Source: DASUPK01 sp963747425 (lineage in GTDB: Bacteria; Actinomycetota; Thermoleophilia; Solirubrobacterales; 70-9). From it: DNA of 64,000 bases. The stretch's first letter is position 1, and each line of letters opens with the position of its first letter. Location: positions 83,558 through 147,557 of the forward strand of contig CAVVFJ010000016.1 in assembly GCA_963747425.1 (NCBI GenBank), written 5' to 3'. The notes beneath the pieces were generated by a model that worked only from the letters and a program-made list of their open reading frames with translations, had not been told where the DNA came from and did not search any database. Both the position numbers and the translations under genes were made by a program. Of this stretch, positions 57,206-64,000 are shown piece by piece.

Positions 57206-57250
57206 GGGCCGAACCTAGGCCCGACCGCGTCACGCGATGTGCGCGAAAGC

Positions 57251-57607
57251 CTACGAGTACGTCGTAGTGCTGCGCCAGACGAGGAAGATCACCGCGATGC
57301 ATCCGGCCATCAGCGCGATCCAGAGGAGCACGCCGCCCGTCCAGGAGGCGAACTCGTCATATCCGACCACCAGCAGCGCGATCGCCCCGACCGCGCCAAA
57401 GAGGCCGGCCTTGCGGCCGTCGGTCAGCGTCGCCAGGGTGAGCTGCTGCTCACGGTAGACCCGGTAGATGAGCCAGGCGATCGCCGCGAAGAAGATCATC
57501 ATCAGCGCCGAGAAGACCGTCGCCGCGGCGGCCCCGCCACCGGGCAGGAAGTCGATCCCGGCCGCCAGCGCGGCGATGATCGCGATGTTCCGGAGCGTCT
57601 GCAGCAT
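57251..57607 (-). CDS. small four-helix membrane protein, unknown
   Basis: A 118-residue membrane protein with four hydrophobic segments: RNIAIIAALAAGIDFLPGG, TVFSALMMIFFAAIAWLIY, GLFGAVGAIALLVVGYDEF and GVLLWIALMAGCIAVIFLVW. The loop RVYREQQLTLATLTDGRKA is cytoplasmic by the positive-inside rule. I recognise no functional family. ATG 57607 is preferred over upstream in-frame starts because the helix starts there. It lies between the Tad-like unit and a divergent HD-domain gene. Confidence 0.7.
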   Translation of the reverse strand: MLQTLRNIAIIAALAAGIDFLPGGGAAAATVFSALMMIFFAAIAWLIYRVYREQQLTLATLTDGRKAGLFGAVGAIALLVVGYDEFASWTGGVLLWIALMAGCIAVIFLVWRSTTTYS

Positions 57608-57759
57608 CGCGGCGATTCTAGGAGAGACGCGCCCGAGAAAATTGCGCTTGTAACCGAAACGTCGATGTGAAAGAACTGTCAACCAGTCTTGCTGCTATTT
57701 GCGGAAATCCGGTGCCCCCAAATTGCGAATCCCGGATCGCGTCGTTAGCGTTTCGGCAG

Positions 57760-58353
57760 ATGGCGGAAGTCTCGATCAGACCTGAGCCTCGGACGGATTC
57801 GGATCTGTCCCTGTCCGCCCTCCGCTTCGCCCGCCGGGTTCACTTCGGCCAGCACCGGAAGCAGACCGGCGAGCAGTTCGTCGAGCACCCGATCGCGGTT
57901 GCCCGGCTGCTGACGGAATCCGGCTACGACGGGCCGCTGATCTCCGCCGCCTACCTGCACGACGTCGTCGAGAAGACCAACGTGGAGCTGGACGAGATCC
58001 GCGAGCGCTTCGGTCCCAGCGTGGCGGACCTGGTCGACTGCCTCAGCGAGGACCCGGAGATCACCGGCTACGGGGCGCGCAAGCGGGCGCTGCGCCGCGG
58101 GATCCTCGAGTCGGGCGGCGACCCGGTGATCATCTACGCCGCGGACCGGGTCGCCAACATCCGTGACTGGCGCAAGGTCGCGCCCGAAGACCGCGCCGCC
58201 GTGGGGGAACGCCTCGGCACCACCCTGGAGGAGCGGCTCCAGCTCTGGTCGGAGGACCTCGAGGAGCTTCACGACCTCGACCCGGAAACCCCGTTCCTGA
58301 GCCAGATCGAGACCGAGCTGAGCGCCCTCAAGGCCGAGGCCGCCAGCATCTAA
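57760..58353 (+). CDS. HD-domain (RelA/SpoT hydrolase-like) protein
   Basis: A 197-residue single-domain protein with the fold of (p)ppGpp hydrolases and small alarmone hydrolases. Conserved elements are ALRFARRVHFGQHRKQTGEQ, FVEHPIAVARLL (His43), the AAYLHDVVEKT block with His67-Asp68, FGPSVADLVDCLSE and the AADRVANIRDW Asp129. The catalytic HDxxED motif is HDVVEK, so the last Asp is Lys72. That may weaken or alter hydrolysis. ATG 57760 is used; GTG 57667 would add 31 residues of no family character. Alarmone removal is the default inference, not certain. Confidence 0.82.
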   Translation: MAEVSIRPEPRTDSDLSLSALRFARRVHFGQHRKQTGEQFVEHPIAVARLLTESGYDGPLISAAYLHDVVEKTNVELDEIRERFGPSVADLVDCLSEDPEITGYGARKRALRRGILESGGDPVIIYAADRVANIRDWRKVAPEDRAAVGERLGTTLEERLQLWSEDLEELHDLDPETPFLSQIETELSALKAEAASI

Positions 58354-58575
58354 CGGGTTGCGCCTCGCGGCGCACCCTCGCCTAACAGCAGGTTCACATC
58401 AGGGGTTATTGCGGATCCATCACGCCGCCTGACTGACTATCCTGCGGCTCGCCGCGATGTAGGCGGAAACCGCTCAAGCTTCACCCACTCCCTGACCCCC
58501 GCCGACCACAGCCAATTCGCGATCGGCTTTGATCGCCGCGACCTGCCCAGGCTCCATGAGCTCTGGGACGAGATC
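58354..58575. other. gap before the aminotransferase with in-frame coding-like sequence
   Basis: 222 bases without an annotated gene. In the aminotransferase frame it reads on without a stop from the TAA of the HD gene, and the last 30 codons (DRRDLPRLHELWDEIVLSER) look like the family's N-terminal helix. No ATG, GTG or TTG in that frame precedes 58576. A possible -10 TATCCT is at 58438-58443. Confidence 0.5.
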
Positions 58576-59514
58576 GTGCTCTCGGAGCGCTGGTCAGAGG
58601 GCGAGATGACCGCCCGCTTCGAGAAGGCCTGGGGCGAGCTGCACGGGCTCGGGTCGGTCGCCACCGGTGGCTGGAGCGGCGCGGCGCTCGCCGCGCTCGA
58701 CTTCGCCGGCGTCCGCGGCGAGAAGGTCCTCTGCCCGTCCAACACCTTCATGGCGACCCCGCTCTCGATCATCCACTCCGGCGCCGAGCCCGTCTTCGTC
58801 GACTGCAACCGCGAGGACCTCTGCATCTCGTTCGAGGACTTCCAGCGCAAGGCCGAGGAGCACAGACCGCGCGCCGCCGTGCTCGTCCACATCGGCGGCC
58901 ACGTCGCCTTCGAGGTCGAGCGGATCGCCGACTACTGCAGGGCCGAGGGGATCTTCCTGCTGGAGGACTGCGCCCACGCGCACGGCGCCCGCTGGGGCGA
59001 TCGGCGTCCCGGCAGCTGGGGAGATGCCGGCGCCTACTCCTTCTACGCGACCAAGACGATCTCCACCGGCGAGGGCGGCATGCTCGTCTCCGGCAACGAC
59101 GACCTGCTGGAGCACGCCCGCGCCTTCCGCAACTACGGCAAGCCCGATCACACGGTGGAGGGCCTCAACCTGCGGATGAGCGAGTTCACGGCGGCGATCG
59201 GCCTGATCCAGACCGAGCGGCTGGAGGAGATCGTCGCCCGTAAGAACGCGGTCGCGCGCGAGCGGCTCGACCCCGTCTACGCGTCTCACCTGGAACTGCC
59301 CGACGGGATGACCTCGGGCCTCTACAAGTACATCGTCTTCGATCAGATCGAGCGATCCACCGGCAAGGTCTACGAGGATCCCTGCCACCGGATCATGGGT
59401 ACCGGCGACGAGCTCCCCAACACCGACTGGGTAGCCCAGAACCACTGGTGCGTGCCTCTCTACTACGCGCCGGCGCTTGAGTCCGACGAGATTTCCGTCG
59501 AAGAGACCGCATGA
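58576..59514 (+). CDS. DegT/DnrJ/EryC1 family PLP aminotransferase, start uncertain
   Basis: A sugar aminotransferase of at least 312 residues using pyridoxal phosphate. The PLP-binding Lys160 is in FYATKTISTGEGGMLV, Asp131 in LLEDCAHAHGARWGD, and CPSNTFMATPLSIIHSGAEP with VFVDCN is the strand before. FRNYGKPDHTVEGLNLRMSE and FTAAIGLIQ complete the dimer pocket. GTG 58576 is the first canonical start but leaves out an upstream segment that looks homologous, so the protein probably begins about 25-35 residues earlier at a non-canonical start or after a frameshift. Its stop is overlapped by the next gene in ATGA. It would amine a nucleotide-linked keto sugar. Confidence 0.83.
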   Translation: MLSERWSEGEMTARFEKAWGELHGLGSVATGGWSGAALAALDFAGVRGEKVLCPSNTFMATPLSIIHSGAEPVFVDCNREDLCISFEDFQRKAEEHRPRAAVLVHIGGHVAFEVERIADYCRAEGIFLLEDCAHAHGARWGDRRPGSWGDAGAYSFYATKTISTGEGGMLVSGNDDLLEHARAFRNYGKPDHTVEGLNLRMSEFTAAIGLIQTERLEEIVARKNAVARERLDPVYASHLELPDGMTSGLYKYIVFDQIERSTGKVYEDPCHRIMGTGDELPNTDWVAQNHWCVPLYYAPALESDEISVEETA

Positions 59515-60914
59515 GTCGCGTCCTGGTCACAGGTGGCTCCGGCTTCATCGGCTCGCACGTGGTCGACAAGCTGGCGGATGCCGGCTTCGAGCCACGGATC
59601 TACGACCTCCGGGAATCGGCCCATCACGCCCCGGGCTCGATCGACACTGTGATCGGCGACCTCTTCGATCGGGACACGCTCACCGAGGCGATGCGGGACT
59701 GCGACGCGGTCGTCCACCTCGCCGCCTATGCCGACGTCGGCATCGTCGCCGACGAGCCGGTCGACGCCGAGAAGTGCAACGCACGGGGCACGCTCGCCGT
59801 GCTCGAGGCCGCCCGGGCAACGGGCACCCGGGTCATCTACGGCAGCACGATCTGGGTCTATGGCGCCTCCGGGGAGGGCCTGATCGACGAGGACGCACCG
59901 CTCGGCCTGCCCGACCATCTCTACACGGCGAGCAAGCTGGCCGGCGAGATGTACTGCACCTCCTACGCCGAGCTCTACGACGTGCCCTGCACGATCCTGC
60001 GCTTCGGTATCCCCTACGGTCCCCGCGCCCGGCCGGCCGCGGTGATCCCGATCTTCGTCTCCAAGGCGCTCGAGGGCGAGCCGCTGACGATCGCCGGCGA
60101 CGGCCTGCAGACCAGGCGCTTCGTCTACGTCGAGGACCTGGCGGAGGGGGTGGTCGCCGGGCTCGAGCGAGGAATGGCGGGCCGCGTCTACAACCTCGCG
60201 GGCGATGAGACGGTGACGATCCGCGAGCTCGCCGACGTCGTCTCCGGCCTGATCGACGACACCGAGATCGTTCACACCCCAGGCCGCAACGGCGACTTCG
60301 GCGGCGCGGTGATCTCGAACGAGCGGGCCGCCGATGAGCTCGGCTGGCGCGCCTCGACCCCGCTGCGCGAGGGCGTCCGCCGCTACCTCGCCTGGTTCGC
60401 GCCCGAGCGCGCCCCGGCCTCCGAGCCGGAGCCCGTCGCCGAGCCGGTCGCCGTCTCGACCCCCTTAGCCGCGCCAGTGAGCAGGATCGAGCTCCCGGCC
60501 TGGCCCAGCACTCCGGCCTCAACCTGGCCCAGCGCCTGGATCGTGGCCCTCGCCTGCATCGCTGGGACGCTGATCCCCTCGGCACTCGCCCTCAAATCCG
60601 ACGATTTCGGCACAGGGCAGGTCGGCTACGTCGCGATCACCTGCGTGATCGGGATCCTGGCCGCGCTCAGCCTGCTGCCCCTCGGCGCCGGCGGCGTCCG
60701 CCCGGCCAGGGGCGGCGTGATCGCGGGCTGGCTGGCAGCCGGCTATGTCGTCATGGAGACGCTCCCCTGGACGCGCAACGTCTTCAACCTCGGCATGCCC
60801 CACAGGGGCACGATCGTGCTGAGCGCGATTGGCCTGGCGATCGCCCTGGTGGTGGCGACCGCGGCGACCCGATGGCAGGACGACGAGGAAGCCGCCGCCG
60901 ACACCGTCAGCTAG
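59511..60914 (+). CDS. NAD-dependent epimerase fused to a C-terminal membrane domain
   Basis: A 467-residue protein. Residues 1-300 form an extended SDR with VTGGSGFIGSHVV, the Ser/Thr of YGSTIWVYG, YTASK (Tyr138, Lys142) and RRFVYVEDLAEGVVAGLERG, a complete active site for nucleotide-sugar epimerase or dehydratase activity. A Pro/Ala/Glu linker (301-335) leads to four membrane helices at about 342-361, 370-391, 401-420 and 431-453. Such SDRs are normally soluble, so this one is membrane-tethered. It is coupled to the aminotransferase (4-base overlap) and overlaps the convergent deacetylase by 4 bases. Confidence 0.88.
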   Translation: MSRVLVTGGSGFIGSHVVDKLADAGFEPRIYDLRESAHHAPGSIDTVIGDLFDRDTLTEAMRDCDAVVHLAAYADVGIVADEPVDAEKCNARGTLAVLEAARATGTRVIYGSTIWVYGASGEGLIDEDAPLGLPDHLYTASKLAGEMYCTSYAELYDVPCTILRFGIPYGPRARPAAVIPIFVSKALEGEPLTIAGDGLQTRRFVYVEDLAEGVVAGLERGMAGRVYNLAGDETVTIRELADVVSGLIDDTEIVHTPGRNGDFGGAVISNERAADELGWRASTPLREGVRRYLAWFAPERAPASEPEPVAEPVAVSTPLAAPVSRIELPAWPSTPASTWPSAWIVALACIAGTLIPSALALKSDDFGTGQVGYVAITCVIGILAALSLLPLGAGGVRPARGGVIAGWLAAGYVVMETLPWTRNVFNLGMPHRGTIVLSAIGLAIALVVATAATRWQDDEEAAADTVS

Positions 60915-61609
60915 AGCGCGACCGGCCGGAGTCCGGCCGAGCGGACCCGCTCCACCACCATCGGCAGTGCGGCCACCGTCCCGCGCCAGCAGCCCGGCTC
61001 GCTGTAGTGATCGGCGTCGTGGAGGAGCAGGACGTCACCGCCGTCCAGGTCACGCGTCACCTCGGCGGTGATCTTCTCCGGCGGCCTGGGGACTCGCCAG
61101 TCGTGACCCCAGCGTGACCAGAGCAGTGAGCGGAGTCCCCGGGCCCGCACCTCGACCATTCCCGGATAGCTGAAGATCCCGTACGGCGGCCGGTAGATCT
61201 CGGGGCGCCGGCCGACGGCGTCTTCGATCGCCGCGATCCCTCGTTCCAGATCGTCGACGAAGGTGCGCGGCGCCAGGCGGAGCATGTTGCGGTGCCTGTA
61301 GCCGTGTATCGCCACGACGTGGCCGGCGGCGGCGATCTCGGCGGCCAGCGATGGGTGGCGCTCGACCTGCTCGCCGCAGAGGAAGAAGGTGGCCTTCGCG
61401 TCCGCCGCCTCCAGCGCGTCGAGCACCGCGGGCGTCCCCTCGGGATGGGGGCCGTCGTCGAAGGTCAGCGCGACGCCGGCGGAGTCGTCGATCCGCCGCG
61501 GCAACCCGAGCGCCTCGGCGACGCCAGGCACGATCGGAGCGAGCGCGGGCGTCCACCACGCCGCCGCTGCGGCGGCCGAGCCGATCATGAGAGCTGGTGC
61601 CGCTTTCAC
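60911..61609 (-). CDS. polysaccharide deacetylase (NodB domain)
   Basis: A 232-residue carbohydrate esterase family 4 protein. The metal/catalytic Asp pair is in VALTFDDGPHPEGT, the zinc His pair in VAIHGYRHRNM, EIYRPPYGIFS supplies the groove Arg-Pro-Pro-Tyr, and the last motif is VLLLHDADHYS. An N-terminal hydrophobic segment (APALMIGSAAAAAAWWTPALAPI) suggests export or anchoring. It would remove N- or O-acetyl groups from a glycan or peptidoglycan. Start ATG 61609 lies 8 bases from a divergent transporter start. All motifs are intact. Confidence 0.92.
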   Translation of the reverse strand: MKAAPALMIGSAAAAAAWWTPALAPIVPGVAEALGLPRRIDDSAGVALTFDDGPHPEGTPAVLDALEAADAKATFFLCGEQVERHPSLAAEIAAAGHVVAIHGYRHRNMLRLAPRTFVDDLERGIAAIEDAVGRRPEIYRPPYGIFSYPGMVEVRARGLRSLLWSRWGHDWRVPRPPEKITAEVTRDLDGGDVLLLHDADHYSEPGCWRGTVAALPMVVERVRSAGLRPVAL

Positions 61610-61616
61610 TGGCAGG

Positions 61617-62507
61617 ATGGTGCCACTGATGGACGGGGAGCTCGCTATCGGGTTCGGCCTGGCGCTCGCGGCAGCGTGCTGCTACGAGACCGGCTACGCG
61701 CTGCAGGCGATCGAGGCGCGCAAGGCCCCGGCCGAGCGGGCACTGCGGCCGTCGCTGATGACCCACCTGCTGCGCCGGCCGCTCTGGGTCGGCGCGACCG
61801 CCCTCTCGCTGGTTGGCTGGCCACTCCAGATCCTCGCGCTCGCCCACGCGCCGCTGACGCTGGTCCAGCCGGTTCTCGCCCTCGGCCTGCTTCTGCTTCT
61901 GGTGCTCGGCGTGCGAATCCTCGGCGAGCAGGTGGGGCCAAGGGAGATCGCCGCCGTAGTGTTGATCATCGCCTCGGTCGGCGTCTTCGCCTGGGCGGCG
62001 CCCCGTGAGCCCGGCGAGGTTGAGCGGAGCGCGGGCCTCGTCATCGCACTCGGCATCCTGGCGGTCGTCACGGTGACGCCTTACCTGATCGGGTTGATCG
62101 CGCATCGCCCGTTCCCGATGCTGCTGCTGGTCGCAAGCGCGGGCGCGGCGGACGGGATGGCGGCCTTCGTCGCCAAGATCGTCGCCCAGGACGCCTCGGA
62201 GGGAGCGCTGCTGGCGGTGATCGCCTGGGCGGCCCTGGTCGCGGCGGTCGTGCTCGTCGGCGTGATCAGCGAGTCCACCGCTCTCCAGCGCTTCGCCGCC
62301 ACCCGGGTTGCCCCCACGGTGCTGGTGATGCAGATCGTGATCCCGGTCGTGATGGCGCCCCTTGTCGGCGGCGAGGGATGGAGCAATACGCCCCTGGGAG
62401 GCGCGGTGCTCGTGATGGCGCTCGCGACCGTCGCCCTAGGCGCCGGCCTGCTGGCGAGCTCTCCCGCGGTCGCCCAGCTCGCCGTCGGCGAGGCCCAGGA
62501 CGGCTGA
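61617..62507 (+). CDS. DMT/EamA-type membrane transporter
   Basis: A 296-residue protein with about nine hydrophobic helices and an inverted-repeat look. Helix pairs such as IGFGLALAAACCYETGYALQ and GATALSLVGWPLQILALAHA resemble the drug/metabolite transporter superfamily and NIPA-like proteins. APLTLVQPVLALGLLLLLVL and ATRVAPTVLVMQIVIPVVMA are typical paired helices. ATG 61617 and ATG 61629 are both possible starts. Substrate unknown. The last 72 bases overlap the convergent glycosyltransferase gene. It diverges from the deacetylase with 7 bases between, leaving hardly any room for separate promoters. Confidence 0.82.
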   Translation: MVPLMDGELAIGFGLALAAACCYETGYALQAIEARKAPAERALRPSLMTHLLRRPLWVGATALSLVGWPLQILALAHAPLTLVQPVLALGLLLLLVLGVRILGEQVGPREIAAVVLIIASVGVFAWAAPREPGEVERSAGLVIALGILAVVTVTPYLIGLIAHRPFPMLLLVASAGAADGMAAFVAKIVAQDASEGALLAVIAWAALVAAVVLVGVISESTALQRFAATRVAPTVLVMQIVIPVVMAPLVGGEGWSNTPLGGAVLVMALATVALGAGLLASSPAVAQLAVGEAQDG

Positions 62508-63560
62508 GGCGGCCGATGGCAGCCTGGCGAAGGAATCGTCCGGCGTCCCGCTCGCGGCCAGGGCGCGGAGCAGCGCATCGCCGAGCTGGTCGCGGGACGC
62601 CGCGACCTCCGCCAGGCCGAAGCGCACGAACGCCGCGTTGTTCACTCGGACGTGCCCGTGGCCCCACCCGTAGGAGACGACACCGCAGCCGGCCATGATG
62701 GCCTCGAGCACCGTCAGCCCCGCGGTCGAGTGGACGAGTACGTCGGCGGCGGAGAACCAGTCGGGCATTCGCTCTGTGAAGCCCTCGACGCGGACGCGCG
62801 GCTCCGCCTCGAAATGCCGTCCGAGCTCCCCCCGGAGCCCCTCGTTTCGGCCGCAGAGGCAGACCACGGTCGACCCGGGGATTACCAGCGCCTCCTCGGC
62901 CGCCCCCTCCAGGTCGCCGACGGCCCAGCCGCCCCCCGAGACGATCACCACCGGTCCCTCGGCCGGCAGGCCGAGCTCGCTCCTGGCCTCGGCCTGGCTG
63001 GGCAGCGCGTAGAAGCGCTCGTCGGTGAGCCCGCGGACGCAGCGCACGTCCGTCCCGGGCGCGATCTCCCGCACCTCCTCGGCCGACTCGGGGTGGGTGA
63101 TCAGATGAAGGTCGACGCCCGGGTGGGCCCAGAAGCGCAGCGCGGCCAGGTCGGTGATCGCCGAGACGACGGGCATGTCGATCTTCCCCTTGGCGCGGAG
63201 GGCACCGAGCACCTCGGTGGTGCCGGGATAGGTCGAGATCACGATGTCGGGATCCCGCTCCAGCACGGCTTTCCGGATCGGCCTTGCCGCCAGCCACTGG
63301 GTCAAGTGCCCGGCGAACCAGCGCGTCGGGCGGACGTCGGTGATCAGCCGGTGGGAGAGGTCGAACAGCCTGCTTCCCCACTTGGAGTGAAAGCGGGAGC
63401 TGTCCATGACGAGCCGGCGCGTGAGCCGGCCGACGACGGCAAGCGAATCCACGATCTCGATCTCCGCGCCGGGCGCCTCGTGCTCTATCCCGTCGGCGAG
63501 GACCCGGGCGGGCAGGTCATGGCCTTCGCCGATCGACGCGCTGAAGATCAGGATCCTCAA
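62436..63560 (-). CDS. MGDG synthase/MurG-like (GT28-type) glycosyltransferase
   Basis: A 374-residue GT-B enzyme that transfers a sugar to a lipid. RILIFSASIGEGHDLPARVL is the MGDG-synthase N-terminal signature (S-x-G-x-G-H), DIVISTYPGTTEVLGALRAK and SAITDLAALRFWAHPGVDLH match family acceptor loops, and VVIVSGGGWAVGDLEGAAEE with VLVHSTAGLTVLEAIMAGCG forms the donor site. It probably makes a glycolipid at the membrane. The TTG start overlaps the stop of the DUF6328-like gene (TTGA). A TTG start is the only one at the family N-terminus. It overlaps the transporter tail by 72 bases. Confidence 0.88.
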   Translation of the reverse strand: MRILIFSASIGEGHDLPARVLADGIEHEAPGAEIEIVDSLAVVGRLTRRLVMDSSRFHSKWGSRLFDLSHRLITDVRPTRWFAGHLTQWLAARPIRKAVLERDPDIVISTYPGTTEVLGALRAKGKIDMPVVSAITDLAALRFWAHPGVDLHLITHPESAEEVREIAPGTDVRCVRGLTDERFYALPSQAEARSELGLPAEGPVVIVSGGGWAVGDLEGAAEEALVIPGSTVVCLCGRNEGLRGELGRHFEAEPRVRVEGFTERMPDWFSAADVLVHSTAGLTVLEAIMAGCGVVSYGWGHGHVRVNNAAFVRFGLAEVAASRDQLGDALLRALAASGTPDDSFARLPSAASAVLGLADGELGDRGRARQQAGA

Positions 63561-64000
63561 CGCGGGGGCAGTTTCTGCCTGCGCACGATCGGCCCGAGGA
63601 ACCAGAATCCGATGAACGCGCTCGCCATCACCGCCGTGCTGATCACCGCCGTGGCGGTCCCGAAGAGAAAATCGCTGATCAGCGCGATCGCCCCGCACAT
63701 GGCGACCGCCACCATCAGCATGCCGACCAGCGCGAGCCTGTTGGAGATCGTGACGATGAACTCCTTCTGCTGGCGCCGGAAGAGGATGCGGTGGCCGATG
63801 GTCGGGGCAACCAGCAGGACCGTCGCCAGGGACACGCAGATCAGCACCCCGAAGTAGAGCTTCTGATCGAAGCTGCTCAGGTCGTCGAAACGCTGAGTGA
63901 ACGGGACGGTGAGCAGGAAGGCGAACAGGACCTGGACTCCGGGAAGCGCCACCCGCAGCTCCTGCAGGAGGTCGGTGAGATTTCGGTCCGCGCGCTCCTC
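63557..64000 (-). CDS. DUF6328-like membrane protein, N-terminus beyond window
   Basis: At least 148 codons are visible. The frame stays open to the right edge, reading EERADRNLTDLLQELRVALP before VQVLFAFLLTVPFTQRF, so the gene starts outside the window, and the GTG at 63952 is internal. Four membrane helices (VQVLFAFLLTVPF, FGVLICVSLATVLLVAPTIG, LVGMLMVAVAMCGAIALISD, AVISTAVMASAFIGFWFLGP) and the IGHRILFRRQQKEFIV loop match the DUF6328 family, which has no known function. It is coupled to the glycosyltransferase by a 4-base overlap. Confidence 0.82.
   Translation of the reverse strand, partial: EERADRNLTDLLQELRVALPGVQVLFAFLLTVPFTQRFDDLSSFDQKLYFGVLICVSLATVLLVAPTIGHRILFRRQQKEFIVTISNRLALVGMLMVAVAMCGAIALISDFLFGTATAVISTAVMASAFIGFWFLGPIVRRQKLPPR

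Overview
The window comes from a high-G+C actinobacterium, most probably a Thermoleophilia/Solirubrobacterales-type lineage (inference from gene content). Supporting signs are the many GTG and TTG starts, a Gram-positive-type LexA box (CGAACACATGTTCG), an actinobacterial class A-like RNase P RNA, an LLM-type (F420-dependent family) oxidoreductase, a DUF6328-like membrane protein, a Cys-type CcmE, and a strongly coding-dense layout with 1- to 72-base gene overlaps. No phage, insertion sequence, CRISPR array or rRNA operon is visible. No stretch over 300 bases lacks a gene; the longest gaps are 1873-2148, 10457-10715 and 58354-58575.

Layout. 1-2142: RNase P RNA (cut by the window edge), a small zinc-ribbon gene coupled to lexA with its SOS box, tRNA-Leu(GAG), a UspA protein, and a second partial copy of the tRNA 3' end. 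2149-7600: a leftward run with an ABM monooxygenase, an LLM oxidoreductase, a solute-binding lipoprotein, secG and the cytochrome c maturation genes ccmI-like/ccmF/ccmE. 7644-9257: a membrane GAF-GGDEF diguanylate cyclase. 9329-33091: a large surface-polysaccharide region. It holds a CDP-sugar pair (rfbF plus dehydratase), five glycosyltransferases or initiating transferases, three hexapeptide acyltransferases, a condensation-domain protein, a flippase, a sulfotransferase, an LpxL/PatA-like acyltransferase, two O-antigen ligase/polymerase-type proteins, a Wzz-BY-kinase and a WcaJ-type initiating transferase. The second half of the cytochrome maturation set (ccmG, ccmH) and tRNA-Gly(CCC) lie inside it.

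33092-41461: argS, rlmH, an M48 protease, then a phosphoesterase/lipoprotein/Ser-Thr kinase operon, a tiny zinc ribbon, a second secreted WNEPN-type glycosidase, and tgt. 41480-45989: the glycolytic operon gap-pgk-tpiA-gpmI read leftward. 46141-51219: a VOC protein, an ABC exporter pair, rapZ and uvrC. 51266-54544: an enoyl-CoA hydratase, a cupredoxin lipoprotein, a MaoC hydratase and a Liv-type binding lipoprotein. 54545-57205: a three-gene module of two TadE-like proteins and a 655-residue protein that joins a Tad segment to a VanY-like peptidase and a lytic transglycosylase. 57251-64000: a small membrane protein, an HD alarmone-hydrolase-like protein, a DegT aminotransferase, an epimerase fused to a membrane domain, a polysaccharide deacetylase, a DMT-type transporter, an MGDG-synthase-like glycosyltransferase and a DUF6328-like gene cut by the right edge.

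How it fits together. The dominant theme is the cell envelope: building a surface glycan with rare sugars, sulfation and acyl decoration, its chain-length control by tyrosine phosphorylation, c-di-GMP synthesis next door, and secreted glycosidases and wall hydrolases. The most unusual items are the Tad-VanY-SLT fusion, the membrane-tethered epimerase, an ArgRS whose HIGH signature is missing, a CcmE with CPSKF at the heme site, and two genes (flippase, aminotransferase) without a canonical start where homology would place it.
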